A stretch of 64,000 nucleotides of DNA from Thalassococcus sp. S3 (lineage in GTDB: Bacteria > Pseudomonadota > Alphaproteobacteria > Rhodobacterales > Rhodobacteraceae), in contig NZ_CP022303.1 of the NCBI RefSeq assembly GCF_004216475.1, positions 3,038,001 through 3,102,000 of the forward strand, given 5' to 3'. Under the pieces are notes generated by a model. The model saw only the letters and a list, made by a program, of their open reading frames with translations. It had not been told where the DNA came from and made no database searches. Made by a program: the position numbers and the translations under genes. Shown one piece after another: positions 45,986 through 54,752 of the stretch. Position 1 is the first letter of the stretch. The number at the start of each line of letters is the position of its first letter.

Positions 45986-46077
45986 GTCCCTCTCCCACAT
46001 GAAAAAGGAGGCATCTGACGTCCTTTCTATCTCACAGCCCGGTTATCAAATCCTTACGGGACGGCGGGCGGGGCGAT

Positions 46078-46097
46078 CTGTGGGCTTCAGCCCGCAG
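46078..46097 (-). terminator. Hairpin after clpX
   Basis: CTGTGGGC and GCCCGCAG pair (one G-T) around TTCA, 24 bases beyond the clpX stop. No T tract. Confidence 0.35.
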
Positions 46098-46120
46098 GAG
46101 CGTCGTCCCCGTCCTTCCCC

Positions 46121-47389
46121 TCACCCGGCCGAGGCCGGCTCTTTCTCCGCATCCGCGTGGATCATCAGCGGCGCCGCATCCGACGTGACCGCCTCTTCGT
46201 TGACCACCACCTTGGTCACACTGTCGAGCCCAGGCAATTCGAACATCGTATCCAGCAGGATATCCTCCAGGATCGACCTCAGCCCCCGTGCGCCCGTCTT
46301 CCGCTCGATCGCGCGCTTGGCAATCGCCTGCAGCGCATCGTCGGTAAAGCTCAACTCCGTATCTTCCAGCTCAAAGAGCCGCTGATACTGTTTGACCAGC
46401 GCGTTCTTGGGCTTGGTGAGGATCGTGACCAGCGCATCCTCGTCCAGATCCTCCAGCGTCGCCAGCACCGGCAGACGGCCCACGAATTCCGGGATCAGCC
46501 CGAATTTCAGCAAGTCCTCCGGCTCCAGATCGGTAAAGATCTCGCCCACGCCGCGCTCGTCATTGTCTCGCACATCCGCGCCGAACCCCATGGCCGAGCC
46601 CTTGCCGCGTTGCGCAATGATCTTGTCGAGCCCCGCAAAGGCTCCGCCGCATATGAAGAGGATATTCGTCGTGTCCACCTGTAGGAACTCCTGCTGTGGA
46701 TGCTTGCGCCCACCCTGTGGCGGCACACTCGCGACCGTGCCCTCCATCAGCTTCAAGAGTGCCTGCTGCACCCCCTCACCCGACACGTCCCGCGTGATCG
46801 ACGGGTTTTCGGACTTGCGCGTGATCTTGTCGACCTCGTCGATATAGACGATGCCCCGCTGCGCGCGTTCCACATTGTATTCGCTGGCCTGCAAGAGCTT
46901 GAGAATGATATTCTCCACATCCTCGCCCACATAGCCCGCTTCGGTCAGCGTCGTCGCATCCGCCATCGTAAAGGGTACATCCAGGATCCGCGCCAGCGTC
47001 TGCGCCAGCAGCGTCTTGCCGCAGCCCGTGGGCCCGATCAGCAGGATGTTCGACTTGGCCAGTTCGATATCCGCGCCCGCTTTCTGGGCGTGGTTCAGCC
47101 TCTTGTAATGGTTGTGCACCGCGACCGACAGGACCCTCTTGGCCATTGCCTGCCCGATCACGTAATCGTCCAGCACCTCGCAGATATCGCGCGGGGTGGG
47201 CACGCCGTCGGTGGCTTTCAGACCGCTCGCCTTCGTCTCCTCCCGGATGATGTCCATGCAAAGCTCGACGCATTCATCACAGATAAAGACGGTCGGGCCC
47301 GCGATCAGCTTGCGCACCTCATGCTGGCTCTTGCCGCAAAAGCTGCAATACAGAGTGTTTTTGCTGTCGCCGCTTGAATTCGTTGCCAT
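46121..47389 (-). CDS. clpX: ClpX, ATPase subunit of the ClpXP protease
   Basis: A 422-residue AAA+ unfoldase: N-terminal zinc domain with Cys15, Cys18, Cys37, Cys40; Walker [13 protein letters not shown]; Walker [11 protein letters not shown]; sensor region and IGF-like loop region. Family standard length. It feeds substrates to ClpP, encoded 156 bases upstream on the same strand. Confidence 0.97.
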   Translation of the reverse strand: MATNSSGDSKNTLYCSFCGKSQHEVRKLIAGPTVFICDECVELCMDIIREETKASGLKATDGVPTPRDICEVLDDYVIGQAMAKRVLSVAVHNHYKRLNHAQKAGADIELAKSNILLIGPTGCGKTLLAQTLARILDVPFTMADATTLTEAGYVGEDVENIILKLLQASEYNVERAQRGIVYIDEVDKITRKSENPSITRDVSGEGVQQALLKLMEGTVASVPPQGGRKHPQQEFLQVDTTNILFICGGAFAGLDKIIAQRGKGSAMGFGADVRDNDERGVGEIFTDLEPEDLLKFGLIPEFVGRLPVLATLEDLDEDALVTILTKPKNALVKQYQRLFELEDTELSFTDDALQAIAKRAIERKTGARGLRSILEDILLDTMFELPGLDSVTKVVVNEEAVTSDAAPLMIHADAEKEPASAG

Positions 47390-47495
47390 GATTTACCTTT
47401 CAGGCTTCGCCTTCTGCCAATGCCCCGTTTCGGGGCGCCTCGACCCACCGTTGGGGCAGCTTAGGGCAGCGGTTCCGGCACCACAATCGCAAAAT

Positions 47496-47522
47496 GTGCC
47501 CCCTTCCGCCGGGAGAGGGCAC
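47496..47522 (-). terminator. Hairpin between clpP and clpX
   Basis: GTGCCC/GGGCAC outer stem plus an inner CTTCC/GGGAG stem, followed on the minus strand by ATTTTG. It may reduce readthrough from clpP to clpX. Confidence 0.4.
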
Positions 47523-47545
47523 AGGGTTTTCAAACCGCCGTGAAT

Positions 47546-48175
47546 TTACGCATCCTCGCCATCGGTTTTCGGACGCGACTCGACGATCTCGTCGATATGC
47601 CCCCACTCCTTGGCCTCTTCCGGGCTCATGAAATTGTCCCGATCCAGCGCCTTTTCGACCGCCTTCTTGGTCTGGCCCGTATGACGCACGTAGATATCGT
47701 ATAGGCGGTCCTTCAGTTTCTGCGTCTCCGCCGCGTGGATCATGATGTCCGACGCCTGCCCCTGATAACCGCCCGACGGCTGGTGCACCATGATGCGGGA
47801 GTTTGGTAGCGAGAAGCGCATGCCCGGCTCTCCACCCACCAGCAGCAGCGACCCCATCGAGGCCGCCTGCCCGATGCACAGCGTCGACACTTTGGGCTTG
47901 ATGTACTGCATCGTGTCGTAGATCGACAAACCGCTCGTCACCACGCCACCGGGGGAGTTGATATACATCGAAATTTCCTTCGACGGGTTCTCCGCCTCCA
48001 GATGCAGAAGCTGGGCCACGATCAGGTGGCTCATGCCGTCATGGATCGGTCCGTTGATGAACACGATCCTTTCTTTCAGCAGGCGTGAGAAAATGTCATA
48101 GGCCCGCTCGCCCCGGCTGGTTTGCTCCACCACCATGGGCACAAGGTTCATGTAGGTTTCGACTGGATTGTTCAT
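47546..48175 (-). CDS. clpP: ClpP protease subunit
   Basis: A 209-residue serine peptidase with Ser106 (GQAASMGSL), His131 (MVHQPSGG) and Asp180 (ALDRDNFMS), the ClpP triad. [14 protein letters not shown] forms the oxyanion strand. It forms the barrel of ClpXP and ClpAP. Confidence 0.97.
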   Translation of the reverse strand: MNNPVETYMNLVPMVVEQTSRGERAYDIFSRLLKERIVFINGPIHDGMSHLIVAQLLHLEAENPSKEISMYINSPGGVVTSGLSIYDTMQYIKPKVSTLCIGQAASMGSLLLVGGEPGMRFSLPNSRIMVHQPSGGYQGQASDIMIHAAETQKLKDRLYDIYVRHTGQTKKAVEKALDRDNFMSPEEAKEWGHIDEIVESRPKTDGEDA

Positions 48176-48320
48176 GTGCGCCGCCTGCTTTGCTAAGGTG
48201 CCGGGACCATACCCGGCGCTTGGTTAAGGGAGTCTTAGTCCTGGCTCCGGGGGGCTGCAAGGGCCAGCGGTGGCGAAGCCGTGCCATTGAAGCCTCCGCC
48301 CCGCCCGCTACCTGCCCCGC

Positions 48321-49529
48321 ATGAGTTCAGATTTCACGCCCACCCGTACCGCCGCCCTCGAACGTCTGCAGCGTTTTCTGCCCAAGGCCGGCAGCGCCTA
48401 TGCCAGCCGCCGCAACTACGATCTGGGTCCCGAACGGCATGACGGCGTCTCGACGCTCTCCCCCTATATCCGCCATCGCCTGATCACCGAGGCCGAGGTC
48501 ATCCAGGCCGTCCTCGGTCGCTTCTCCCCCTCCACCGCCGAGAAATTCATCCAGGAGGTCTATTGGCGGACCTATTGGAAAGGCTGGCTGGAAATGCGCC
48601 CCTCCGTCTGGGACGACTACCAGCGCGGACTGCGCGCCACTCTAGACGCCGTGCAGACCCAATCTGGCCTGCGCGCCCGGTGGGAGGCTGCTTGCCTCGG
48701 CCAGACCGGCATCGCGTGTTTCGACCACTGGGCGCATGAGCTGGTCGAGACCGGCTATCTGCACAACCACGCCCGTATGTGGTTCGCCTCCATCTGGATC
48801 TTCACGCTGGACCTGCCTTGGGAACTGGGCGCCGATTTCTTCCTGCGTCACCTCCTGGACGGCGATCCGGCCTCCAACACGCTGGGCTGGCGCTGGGTGG
48901 GCGGCATCCAGACCCGTGGCAAAACCTACCTCGCCCGCCCCGACAACATCGCGAAATACACCGAAGGGCGCTTCAACCCCTCCGGCCAGCTTGCCCGGTC
49001 CGCGCCGCCTCTCAACGCACCGCTCCCGCCCGACCGCCGCCCCGCGCCCACCGGCGGGCGCTGGCGCTCCGACCTGCGCACCGGTCTTCTGATCACGCCC
49101 GACGATCTCAGCCCCGGGTTCCTGCTCGACCAGGGGCTGGAACCTGCCTGCGTCGCCGTCATCTCCCACCGCGCGGATCTCAGCCCGCTCGCCCTCTCTC
49201 CGCGTGTGCTCGACTTCGAAGAGGGCGCCATCGACGATCTGACCCAGCGCCTCTCTCACCGTCTGGGGCCCATCCCCCGCATCACCGACATCGCCGAATG
49301 GGCCGAGGCCGAGCGGCTCGACCAGATCGTCACCCCATACGCCCCCGTCGGCCCCGAAGCCTCCGCACTCAGCCGGGCCGAAGCGCGCCTGACTGACCGA
49401 ACCACCCTGATCCGCGCCCTTCGCCCCTATGACGAGGCCGCCTGGCCACATGCCACGCATGGCTTCTTCCGGTTCAAGGAAAAGATCCCGCGCCTATTGG
49501 CCGGACTGCGCGGCCTCCAGACTGTGTAA
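48321..49529 (+). CDS. Photolyase/cryptochrome-like FAD protein with unusual domain order
   Basis: A 402-residue protein. Residues about 30-225 match the helical FAD-binding domain of DNA photolyases (STLSPYIRHRLITEAEV, EVYWRTYWKGWLE, GYLHNHARMWFASIWI, DGDPASNTLGWRWVGG). That domain normally comes second, but here it is N-terminal. The remaining 165 residues (VAVISHRADLSP, RLDQIVTPYAPVGPEASALSRAEARL, HGFFRFKEKIPRLL) look like an alpha/beta domain resembling the usual N-terminal photolyase domain, suggesting a swapped order. Light-driven repair or signalling is possible; DNA repair is not shown. Confidence 0.75.
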   Translation: MSSDFTPTRTAALERLQRFLPKAGSAYASRRNYDLGPERHDGVSTLSPYIRHRLITEAEVIQAVLGRFSPSTAEKFIQEVYWRTYWKGWLEMRPSVWDDYQRGLRATLDAVQTQSGLRARWEAACLGQTGIACFDHWAHELVETGYLHNHARMWFASIWIFTLDLPWELGADFFLRHLLDGDPASNTLGWRWVGGIQTRGKTYLARPDNIAKYTEGRFNPSGQLARSAPPLNAPLPPDRRPAPTGGRWRSDLRTGLLITPDDLSPGFLLDQGLEPACVAVISHRADLSPLALSPRVLDFEEGAIDDLTQRLSHRLGPIPRITDIAEWAEAERLDQIVTPYAPVGPEASALSRAEARLTDRTTLIRALRPYDEAAWPHATHGFFRFKEKIPRLLAGLRGLQTV

Positions 49530-49595
49530 GAAGCCCGCATGGCACGTCATCTCAAGCGGGGCCAAAGGCTCCGCTTGCTGCCGCCCTTCGCGGGG

Positions 49596-50399
49596 CTATC
49601 GCCCCCCTGACGCCCCCTTGCGATGCTTGAAATACTCCGCATAGGCCGTCCCGTTCGAGACCAGAAATCCACTATCGACGTCCAGGGTCGTTCCCGTCAT
49701 TTTCGCACTTGCCGGTCCTGCAAGGAACATCACCGCATGTGCGATATCTTCTGGCATAACCCATTCACCCAGCGGCATTTTCACTTGGGCGCCGTCTCGC
49801 TCGGTTTGGGTCGTATTCTCAAGGATCATCGGGGTCAGAACAGGCCCCGGACAGATCGCATTGACGCGGATGTTGTCGCGCGCGAATTCGAACGCGGCGT
49901 GCCGCGTCAGCCCCAAAAGGCCCGATTTCGACGCCGTATATGCAACGCCTCCGTTATAGGACATGCGCTTGCCCGCCAGAGAAGACACGTTAACCACGCT
50001 GCCCCTGCCCGCCGCGCGCAAGAGCGGCAGGGACTTTTGCAGACACAGCAGCGCCGCGGTCAGATTGACCGCGAAGACCCGGCTCCAGTCCTGCAGGGTC
50101 AGGTCTTCGATCAGGCAGATATCCGCAGTACCCGCGTTGTTGACCAACAAGGAAACCGCCCCCGTCTCCGCCGTGATACGGGCGAAGGCCGCGTCGATGG
50201 CCTCCGCATCCGTCAGGTCCGCGGCGATGGGCGTTATGCGGGATTGTTCTTCGGCGCTGAGCGGTTCCCGAAACCCGTCCACCTTGTCGATTGCGAAAAC
50301 GCGGTAGTCTTGGGCCGCCAGCTCGCGCGTGACCGCCAGACCGATACCGCTCGCGCTTCCGGTGACAATCGCGACCTTGACCTCATCCCTCGACGTCAT
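49596..50399 (-). CDS. Short-chain dehydrogenase/reductase
   Basis: A 267-residue classical SDR: TGSASGIG (13-20), NNAG, catalytic Ser/Tyr/Lys in NVSSLAGKRMSYNGGVAYTASKSG, and CPGPVLTPM. An Asp in VFAIDKVDG at the end of strand 2 suggests NAD preference. Start at 50399 has GAGGAG. It follows the MarR and TRAP genes on the same strand. With the oxoacid-dehydrogenase cassette opposite, it may oxidise the imported hydroxy compound, as butanediol/acetoin dehydrogenases do. Confidence 0.87.
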   Translation of the reverse strand: MTSRDEVKVAIVTGSASGIGLAVTRELAAQDYRVFAIDKVDGFREPLSAEEQSRITPIAADLTDAEAIDAAFARITAETGAVSLLVNNAGTADICLIEDLTLQDWSRVFAVNLTAALLCLQKSLPLLRAAGRGSVVNVSSLAGKRMSYNGGVAYTASKSGLLGLTRHAAFEFARDNIRVNAICPGPVLTPMILENTTQTERDGAQVKMPLGEWVMPEDIAHAVMFLAGPASAKMTGTTLDVDSGFLVSNGTAYAEYFKHRKGASGGR

Positions 50400-50416
50400 C
50401 TTCGGGCTCCTCAATT

Positions 50417-50432
50417 TGTAAATTATGTTACA
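50417..50432. promoter_or_regulatory. Dyad TGTAAATTATGTTACA, candidate MarR operator
   Basis: Arms TGTAA/TTACA lie 18 bases upstream of the SDR start and just after the marR stop. A related dyad sharing TATGTTACA occurs in the divergent dctP/E2 promoter at 53714-53729. Confidence 0.5.
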
Positions 50433-50467
50433 CACGGGACGCTATATGTTCCGATCTCAAAGCGGGC

Positions 50468-50932
50468 TTAGTCCAGCGCTTCCATGGCCTTGGTCAGGGC
50501 CTTGTTGAGCGCGGAGAGTTCGGCGGCGGTGAACGCCTCGGTGATCCTCCGGTCGCGCTTGGCGGCGTAAGGCATGATCGCCTCGTATATGTCGCGCCCG
50601 GCCCGTGTCAGCTCCCACAGCCAACGCTTTGCGTCCTGATCGTCGGCCCGGCGGGTCACCAGCCCCTTCTTCTCAAGTGACCGGAGATTGCGGCTGACAT
50701 TCATCCGATCCATCGCCGTGCCGTGCGCCGTATCCTGCCCCGAAGACCCCGGCATCGCGGCCAGCCAGATGATGCAGCGCCATTCCGACAGGATGATCCC
50801 GTGCTTGTTGCCGTAATCCGAAAAGCTTGCAGCGATCTTGTTGCCCAGCTTGATGAACCGGAAGGTCAGCGTTTCGATTGCATCGGTCTGTCGGTTTTCA
50901 GCGTCGCTATCCAAGAAGGCTGCCCAATCCAA
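50468..50932 (-). CDS. MarR-family regulator
   Basis: A 154-residue MarR protein with winged helix (ILSEWRCIIWLAAMPG, MDRMNVSRNLRSLEKKGLVTRRADDQDAKRWLWELTRAG). A stop codon lies two codons before TTG 50932, so translation must start there or at TTG 50914; both overlap the dctM end. It lies inside the TRAP-SDR operon and is the natural candidate to bind the dyads at 50417 and 53714. The ligand is presumably the transported substrate or its CoA ester. Confidence 0.83.
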   Translation of the reverse strand: MDWAAFLDSDAENRQTDAIETLTFRFIKLGNKIAASFSDYGNKHGIILSEWRCIIWLAAMPGSSGQDTAHGTAMDRMNVSRNLRSLEKKGLVTRRADDQDAKRWLWELTRAGRDIYEAIMPYAAKRDRRITEAFTAAELSALNKALTKAMEALD

Positions 50933-52190
50933 GTGTCAACATTGGCCACGCCACCACGGCCGCCAGAAGCAGCAGCAGGGCTGCCAGAAAAACAAGACTT
51001 TCGCGCACCACCAGGGTCAGCGGCACCCGCGCCTGCGCGCTCGTCACGAACAAGAGCACACCGACCGGTGGGGTCACAAGACCTATCGCGGAGGCCAGGA
51101 TGAACACAACGCCAAGCTGCACGACATCGACACCGGCCAGGATCGCCACGGGGGCGATCACCGGTGCGATCACGACCAGCAGCGTCACGGGCTCCAGCAC
51201 CATGCCCAGAAGCAGCAGGAGGACCGCGATCAGGGCCAGCAACGCCGTCGGACCAAGGGCCAGATCGGTGATCCCGGCCGCCATCTCCAGCGACAGACCG
51301 ACCCTTGCGGAAATCCAGACAAAGGCGCCCGAGGCCGCGATGATGATCAGGATCTTTGCGGCATCGCGCGCGGCCACGGCAAGGGCCTGCACCAACTCTG
51401 CCACCGGCACGTCGCGATAAACCAGCATCGAGACGAGCATGGCATAGATCGCGGCAAGCGCGCCGATTTCATTGACCGTCGCCACCCCGGTCAGCATGCC
51501 CGCGATCACCAGCAGCGGCATCATCAGGGCCAGAAAGCTCGACCTCAGCGCGCGCCAGATCCGCCCCAGCCCCTGCCATTCATGCGCCGCATAGCCGCGC
51601 CGGAGGGCCAGCAGGATCGAGGCGACCAGCAGGAACAGCCCCATCAGAAGACCCGGCAGGATACCGGCGATAAACAGATCGGTCACATCCGCCGGGGTGA
51701 AAAGGGCAAAGACCACCATGGGGATCGACGGCGGGATCATCAGCCCGATGGTCGCCGAACTTGCCGTCACGGCGGCGGCATAGGCGGGCGAATAGCCGTC
51801 TTTCTCCATCGCCGGGATCATTACCGAGCCCACGGCAGCCGCATCCGCCACCGCCGATCCCGAGATACCTGCGAAGATGACCGAGGCCGTGATATTCGCA
51901 TGGGCGAGCCCGCCGCGTACATGGGCGATCAGCGCGCGCGCCAGTTCCAGAAGCCGCGTGCTCATCCCGCCGGCATTCATGATTGCCCCGGCCGCAAAGA
52001 AATAAGCGATGGCACTGAAGGCCTGATTGTCGAGGCCCCTCAGAAAGGTCTGTGCCAGAACGTCTCCGCGCAGGATCGGCGCGTAGGCGAGCGCGAAGGC
52101 GCCCGCGGCCAAACCGATCGCCAGAAAGACCGGCACGCGAAGGAACATCAGCCCCAACATGACCGCCATGGTAAATCCTACCTCGATCAT
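50907..52190 (-). CDS. dctM: TRAP transporter large permease, DctM-like
   Basis: A 427-residue membrane protein of about 12 helices with TRAP motifs FAGISGSAVADAAAVGSVMIPAM, ASSATIGLMIPPSIPMVVFAL and GLVTPPVGVLLF. Start at 52190 overlaps dctQ (ATGA); the ORF extending to 52454 in the dctQ region is a shadow. It couples solute uptake to sodium entry in the family. Confidence 0.93.
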   Translation of the reverse strand: MIEVGFTMAVMLGLMFLRVPVFLAIGLAAGAFALAYAPILRGDVLAQTFLRGLDNQAFSAIAYFFAAGAIMNAGGMSTRLLELARALIAHVRGGLAHANITASVIFAGISGSAVADAAAVGSVMIPAMEKDGYSPAYAAAVTASSATIGLMIPPSIPMVVFALFTPADVTDLFIAGILPGLLMGLFLLVASILLALRRGYAAHEWQGLGRIWRALRSSFLALMMPLLVIAGMLTGVATVNEIGALAAIYAMLVSMLVYRDVPVAELVQALAVAARDAAKILIIIAASGAFVWISARVGLSLEMAAGITDLALGPTALLALIAVLLLLLGMVLEPVTLLVVIAPVIAPVAILAGVDVVQLGVVFILASAIGLVTPPVGVLLFVTSAQARVPLTLVVRESLVFLAALLLLLAAVVAWPMLTLGLGSLLG

Positions 52191-52669
52191 GAGGCGCGCC
52201 GCTCGGTAAGGTTCAGGGCCGCCGCCAGGGCGAAGAGGATGCTGCCGGCAAACAATGGATAGAACCGGATCTCCGCGCTGACACCCAGGGTCGGCATGTC
52301 GATGAAACGGAAACTCTCCATCGCCTGCCAGATGTACCCGCTCAACGCGATGGCCGCGACGCAGGCCACCGCGTCGAGGCCCCTGTCCCATGCCCGCGCG
52401 CGCGCCGCCGACATCCGGAAGAGCAGCACGTTCAGATGGCTCCGCTCCAGCCACAAAAGGGGCAGGCCAAGCCAGGCCAGCGTGAACAGCAGCAGACCCG
52501 CGACATCACGCCCCCAGGGCAGGCTTTGCGCCAGCACATAGCGCAGGGTGATCTGATAGACCTCCAGCAGGATGAGCATGGCAAGCGCAAGCGTCACCGC
52601 CACCAACAGCCCCCGTGACACAAAGCTGCGCAGCCGGGCCAGCTTGTCGCCGCCCACCGATCGGCTCAT
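52187..52669 (-). CDS. dctQ: TRAP transporter small permease, DctQ-like
   Basis: A 160-residue protein with four membrane helices (LLVAVTLALAMLILLEVYQI; ... LFAGSILFALAAALNL) and the DctQ features WGRDVAGLLLFTLAWLGLP. Start at 52669 overlaps the dctP stop (ATGA). Confidence 0.9.
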   Translation of the reverse strand: MSRSVGGDKLARLRSFVSRGLLVAVTLALAMLILLEVYQITLRYVLAQSLPWGRDVAGLLLFTLAWLGLPLLWLERSHLNVLLFRMSAARARAWDRGLDAVACVAAIALSGYIWQAMESFRFIDMPTLGVSAEIRFYPLFAGSILFALAAALNLTERRAS

Positions 52670-53652
52670 AGCCCGTTGATCAGGTCGTACTGACCTTCGG
52701 GCCAGGCCTTGCCATCCGCCGCCTCGATCCACGGCGCAATCGCCGCCCGGAACGCGTCGAGGTCAGGCTCCGTCACCGTGACGCCCAAGCCGTCCAGGCC
52801 CGCATAGGCCTCCGCGATCTCGGCGTCGTGGATCGCCTTGCCATCCTCGCCTGCCCGCCGGGCAGCCTCCGTCAGCCAGTTGCGCTGGTCCGGGCTCATC
52901 TCGGCCCATTTGCCGGGCGACATCCACACCCCCAGCCCCGACAGAATATAATTCAGCGGCGTCAGGTGTTTGTTGGCCTCGGCATAGCCGCCCCCAATGA
53001 AATCGGTGATCCCGTTATCCTGCCCGTCCACTACGCCGGTCTTGAGGGCGATCAGCAACTCCGCCGCGCCGATGGGGGAAGAGCTGGCACCCCAGGCCTC
53101 GAATGCGGCAATCACGAAGGGATGCTGCGGCGTCCGGATCTTGAGCCCCGCCAGATCCTCCGGGCTTGCAACCGGCGTTTCGGCCGTCGTCACGATCCGG
53201 GGCGGGCGATCCCCGACATAACCGAGATATTTGATGCCTGTCGCTTCCTCCATCCCGGACATCATCTCCACAAAAAGATCGCTGTCGGCAAAGCGATGAA
53301 AATGGGCCTGATCGTTGAAAAGGAACGGCGCCCAGGTCACCAGAAACGCACGACCTTCCTTCATGGCGATCACGCCGCCGATGTCGATCAGATGCAGATC
53401 AAGCGCGCTGGACCGGGTCTGCGCCCAAAGCTCCGCCAGACCGCCCAGCGCAGCACCCGGCACGATATCAACCGCCATCTCCCCTTCCGAAAGCTCCGAA
53501 AGCGCTGTGGCAAATCGCTCAGCCGCCGCCTGATAGCTGGTGTTGGGCGGGGCCACGTGCCCCAGCGTCAAGGTCACGTCCTGCGCCCAGGACGGCGCTC
53601 CGGCCAAACAGGCCAGAATCGCCCCTGCGGCGATGTTTTTGAAAAAATCCAT
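52666..53652 (-). CDS. dctP: TRAP transporter solute-binding protein, DctP-like
   Basis: A 328-residue periplasmic receptor with signal peptide (about 1-23, AGAPSWA) and DctP features: VTLTLGHVAPPNTSYQAAAERFA, the carboxylate-binding Arg in LAGLKIRTPQHPF, and VVDGQDNGITDF. Ligands of this family are mostly organic acids. Start at 53652 follows GGGAGGA. First gene of the operon dctP-dctQ-dctM-marR-SDR, divergent from the dehydrogenase cassette. Confidence 0.92.
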   Translation of the reverse strand: MDFFKNIAAGAILACLAGAPSWAQDVTLTLGHVAPPNTSYQAAAERFATALSELSEGEMAVDIVPGAALGGLAELWAQTRSSALDLHLIDIGGVIAMKEGRAFLVTWAPFLFNDQAHFHRFADSDLFVEMMSGMEEATGIKYLGYVGDRPPRIVTTAETPVASPEDLAGLKIRTPQHPFVIAAFEAWGASSSPIGAAELLIALKTGVVDGQDNGITDFIGGGYAEANKHLTPLNYILSGLGVWMSPGKWAEMSPDQRNWLTEAARRAGEDGKAIHDAEIAEAYAGLDGLGVTVTEPDLDAFRAAIAPWIEAADGKAWPEGQYDLINGL

Positions 53653-53700
53653 AATTTTCCTCCCATTATGGCCAAATCGATGCAAGCAACAAGAAGGCCA

Positions 53701-53729
53701 TTGACAGAATATTAATAACATATGTTACA
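53701..53729. promoter_or_regulatory. Divergent promoter with MarR-type dyad
   Basis: A TTGACA at 53701 is followed by AATAACATATGTTACA (53714-53729), whose core TAACATATGTTA is a perfect 12-base palindrome. It overlaps where a -10 element for the dehydrogenase cassette would fall. The half-site TATGTTACA matches the dyad before the SDR. Confidence 0.5.
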
Positions 53730-53762
53730 AACTGTCGAGTGGAATCTGGGAGGAGTTTCGCG

Positions 53763-53810
53763 ATGTCGCTTTATCTTTCATGGCGCTGGCCATCCATTCA
53801 GAATGGCTGA
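53763..53810 (+). CDS. Short leader ORF before the E2 gene
   Basis: ATG at 53763 sits 7 bases after a near-ideal ribosome site GGGAGGAG, but the frame ends after 15 residues (MSLYLSWRWPSIQNG). Its TGA overlaps the ATGG start region of the E2 gene (53803) by 8 bases in another frame. It could couple translation of E2, act as a leader peptide, or be the relic of an indel at the true E2 start. Confidence 0.45.
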   Translation: MSLYLSWRWPSIQNG

Positions 53811-54504
53811 GACCCGGCTGCCCCCGATGCAGCGGCATCTGGCCAAGGCCCTGTCGCACAGCTGGAGCACCGCTCCGCACTGCACGGTGTTCGCCGATGC
53901 CGATGTCACCGCTCTGACCGCGTTGCGAGCAGAGCTGAAGGCCAAGGGCGCGGCACCGACCGTGTCGCATTTCGTGCTGACCGCCCTTGCCCGCGCGCTC
54001 CAGGGCCATCCCGCCTTCAATGGATGGCTTGAGGGCGACACGCTGCACCGTGTCGAAGACATCAACATCGGTCTGGCCATCGCGCTGCAGGATGGTGGGC
54101 TGATGGCCCCGGTCCTGAGCGATATCGGCGGCATCGACGCCTTCGACATGGCCGCCCGCACCCGGGCCCTCGCCGACCGTGCGCGGGGCAAGGCGCTGTC
54201 CGCTCAGGACATGCAAGGCGGCACCTTCACCTTCTCCAGCGCCGGGCGCGCCCGGACGCCGCGCTATGCCACGCCTCTCCTGCCCTTGCCCCAACTGGCG
54301 ATCCTCGCCGCGACCGGCATTCGCGCCGAACCGGTGGTGCGCCAGGGCAGCATCAAGAGCGCAGACATTCTGCCGCTGTCGCTGACCTTCGATCACCGCG
54401 CGATCAATGGCGAACAGGCCAATGCGTTTCTCGACCACCTCTCGGATCGGCTGGCCGATCCCCGGGCCCTTCTCAGCCCCCAACCGGAAAAGGACACCCC
54501 GTGA
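53803..54504 (+). CDS. 2-oxoacid/acetoin dehydrogenase E2, catalytic domain only
   Basis: A 233-residue stand-alone acyltransferase domain (MAETRLPPMQRHLAKALSHSW, FVLTALARALQGHPAFNGW, LSLTFDHRAINGEQANAFLDHL). There is no lipoyl or subunit-binding domain. The catalytic motif is DHRAING: His198 is kept but the usual Asp of HxxxDG is Asn202. ATG 53722 is unlikely as a start since it lies inside the operator palindrome. Ends with a 4-base overlap to the lipoyl gene. It should transfer the acyl group from the separate lipoyl protein to CoA. Confidence 0.82.
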   Translation: MAETRLPPMQRHLAKALSHSWSTAPHCTVFADADVTALTALRAELKAKGAAPTVSHFVLTALARALQGHPAFNGWLEGDTLHRVEDINIGLAIALQDGGLMAPVLSDIGGIDAFDMAARTRALADRARGKALSAQDMQGGTFTFSSAGRARTPRYATPLLPLPQLAILAATGIRAEPVVRQGSIKSADILPLSLTFDHRAINGEQANAFLDHLSDRLADPRALLSPQPEKDTP

Positions 54505-54752
54505 GCGATCTCAAAGACATAACGCTGCCCGATCTGGGCGAAGGCGTGACCGAGGCCACGCTGGTCGAATGGCTCGTCGAGACCGGCGCCGCCTTCAAGG
54601 CCGGGGATACCCTCGTCGAGATCATGACCGACAAGGTGTCGATGGAAGTCGATGCCGCCGAGGACGGCACACTGGTCGAAACCCTGGTGGCCAATGACAC
54701 CGAGGTCGCGGCGGGCACGATCCTCGGGCAGTACCGGCCGGCAGGGGCATGA
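54501..54752 (+). CDS. Stand-alone lipoyl-domain protein
   Basis: An 83-residue protein that is a single lipoyl domain (ITLPDLGEGVTEATLVEWLVETG; lipoyl-lysine Lys45 in MTDKVSMEVDA). It starts with GTG at 54501 (GTGA overlap) and ends overlapping E1 alpha. In standard complexes this domain is fused to E2; here it is a free swinging arm shared by E1 and E2. Confidence 0.9.
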   Translation: MSDLKDITLPDLGEGVTEATLVEWLVETGAAFKAGDTLVEIMTDKVSMEVDAAEDGTLVETLVANDTEVAAGTILGQYRPAGA

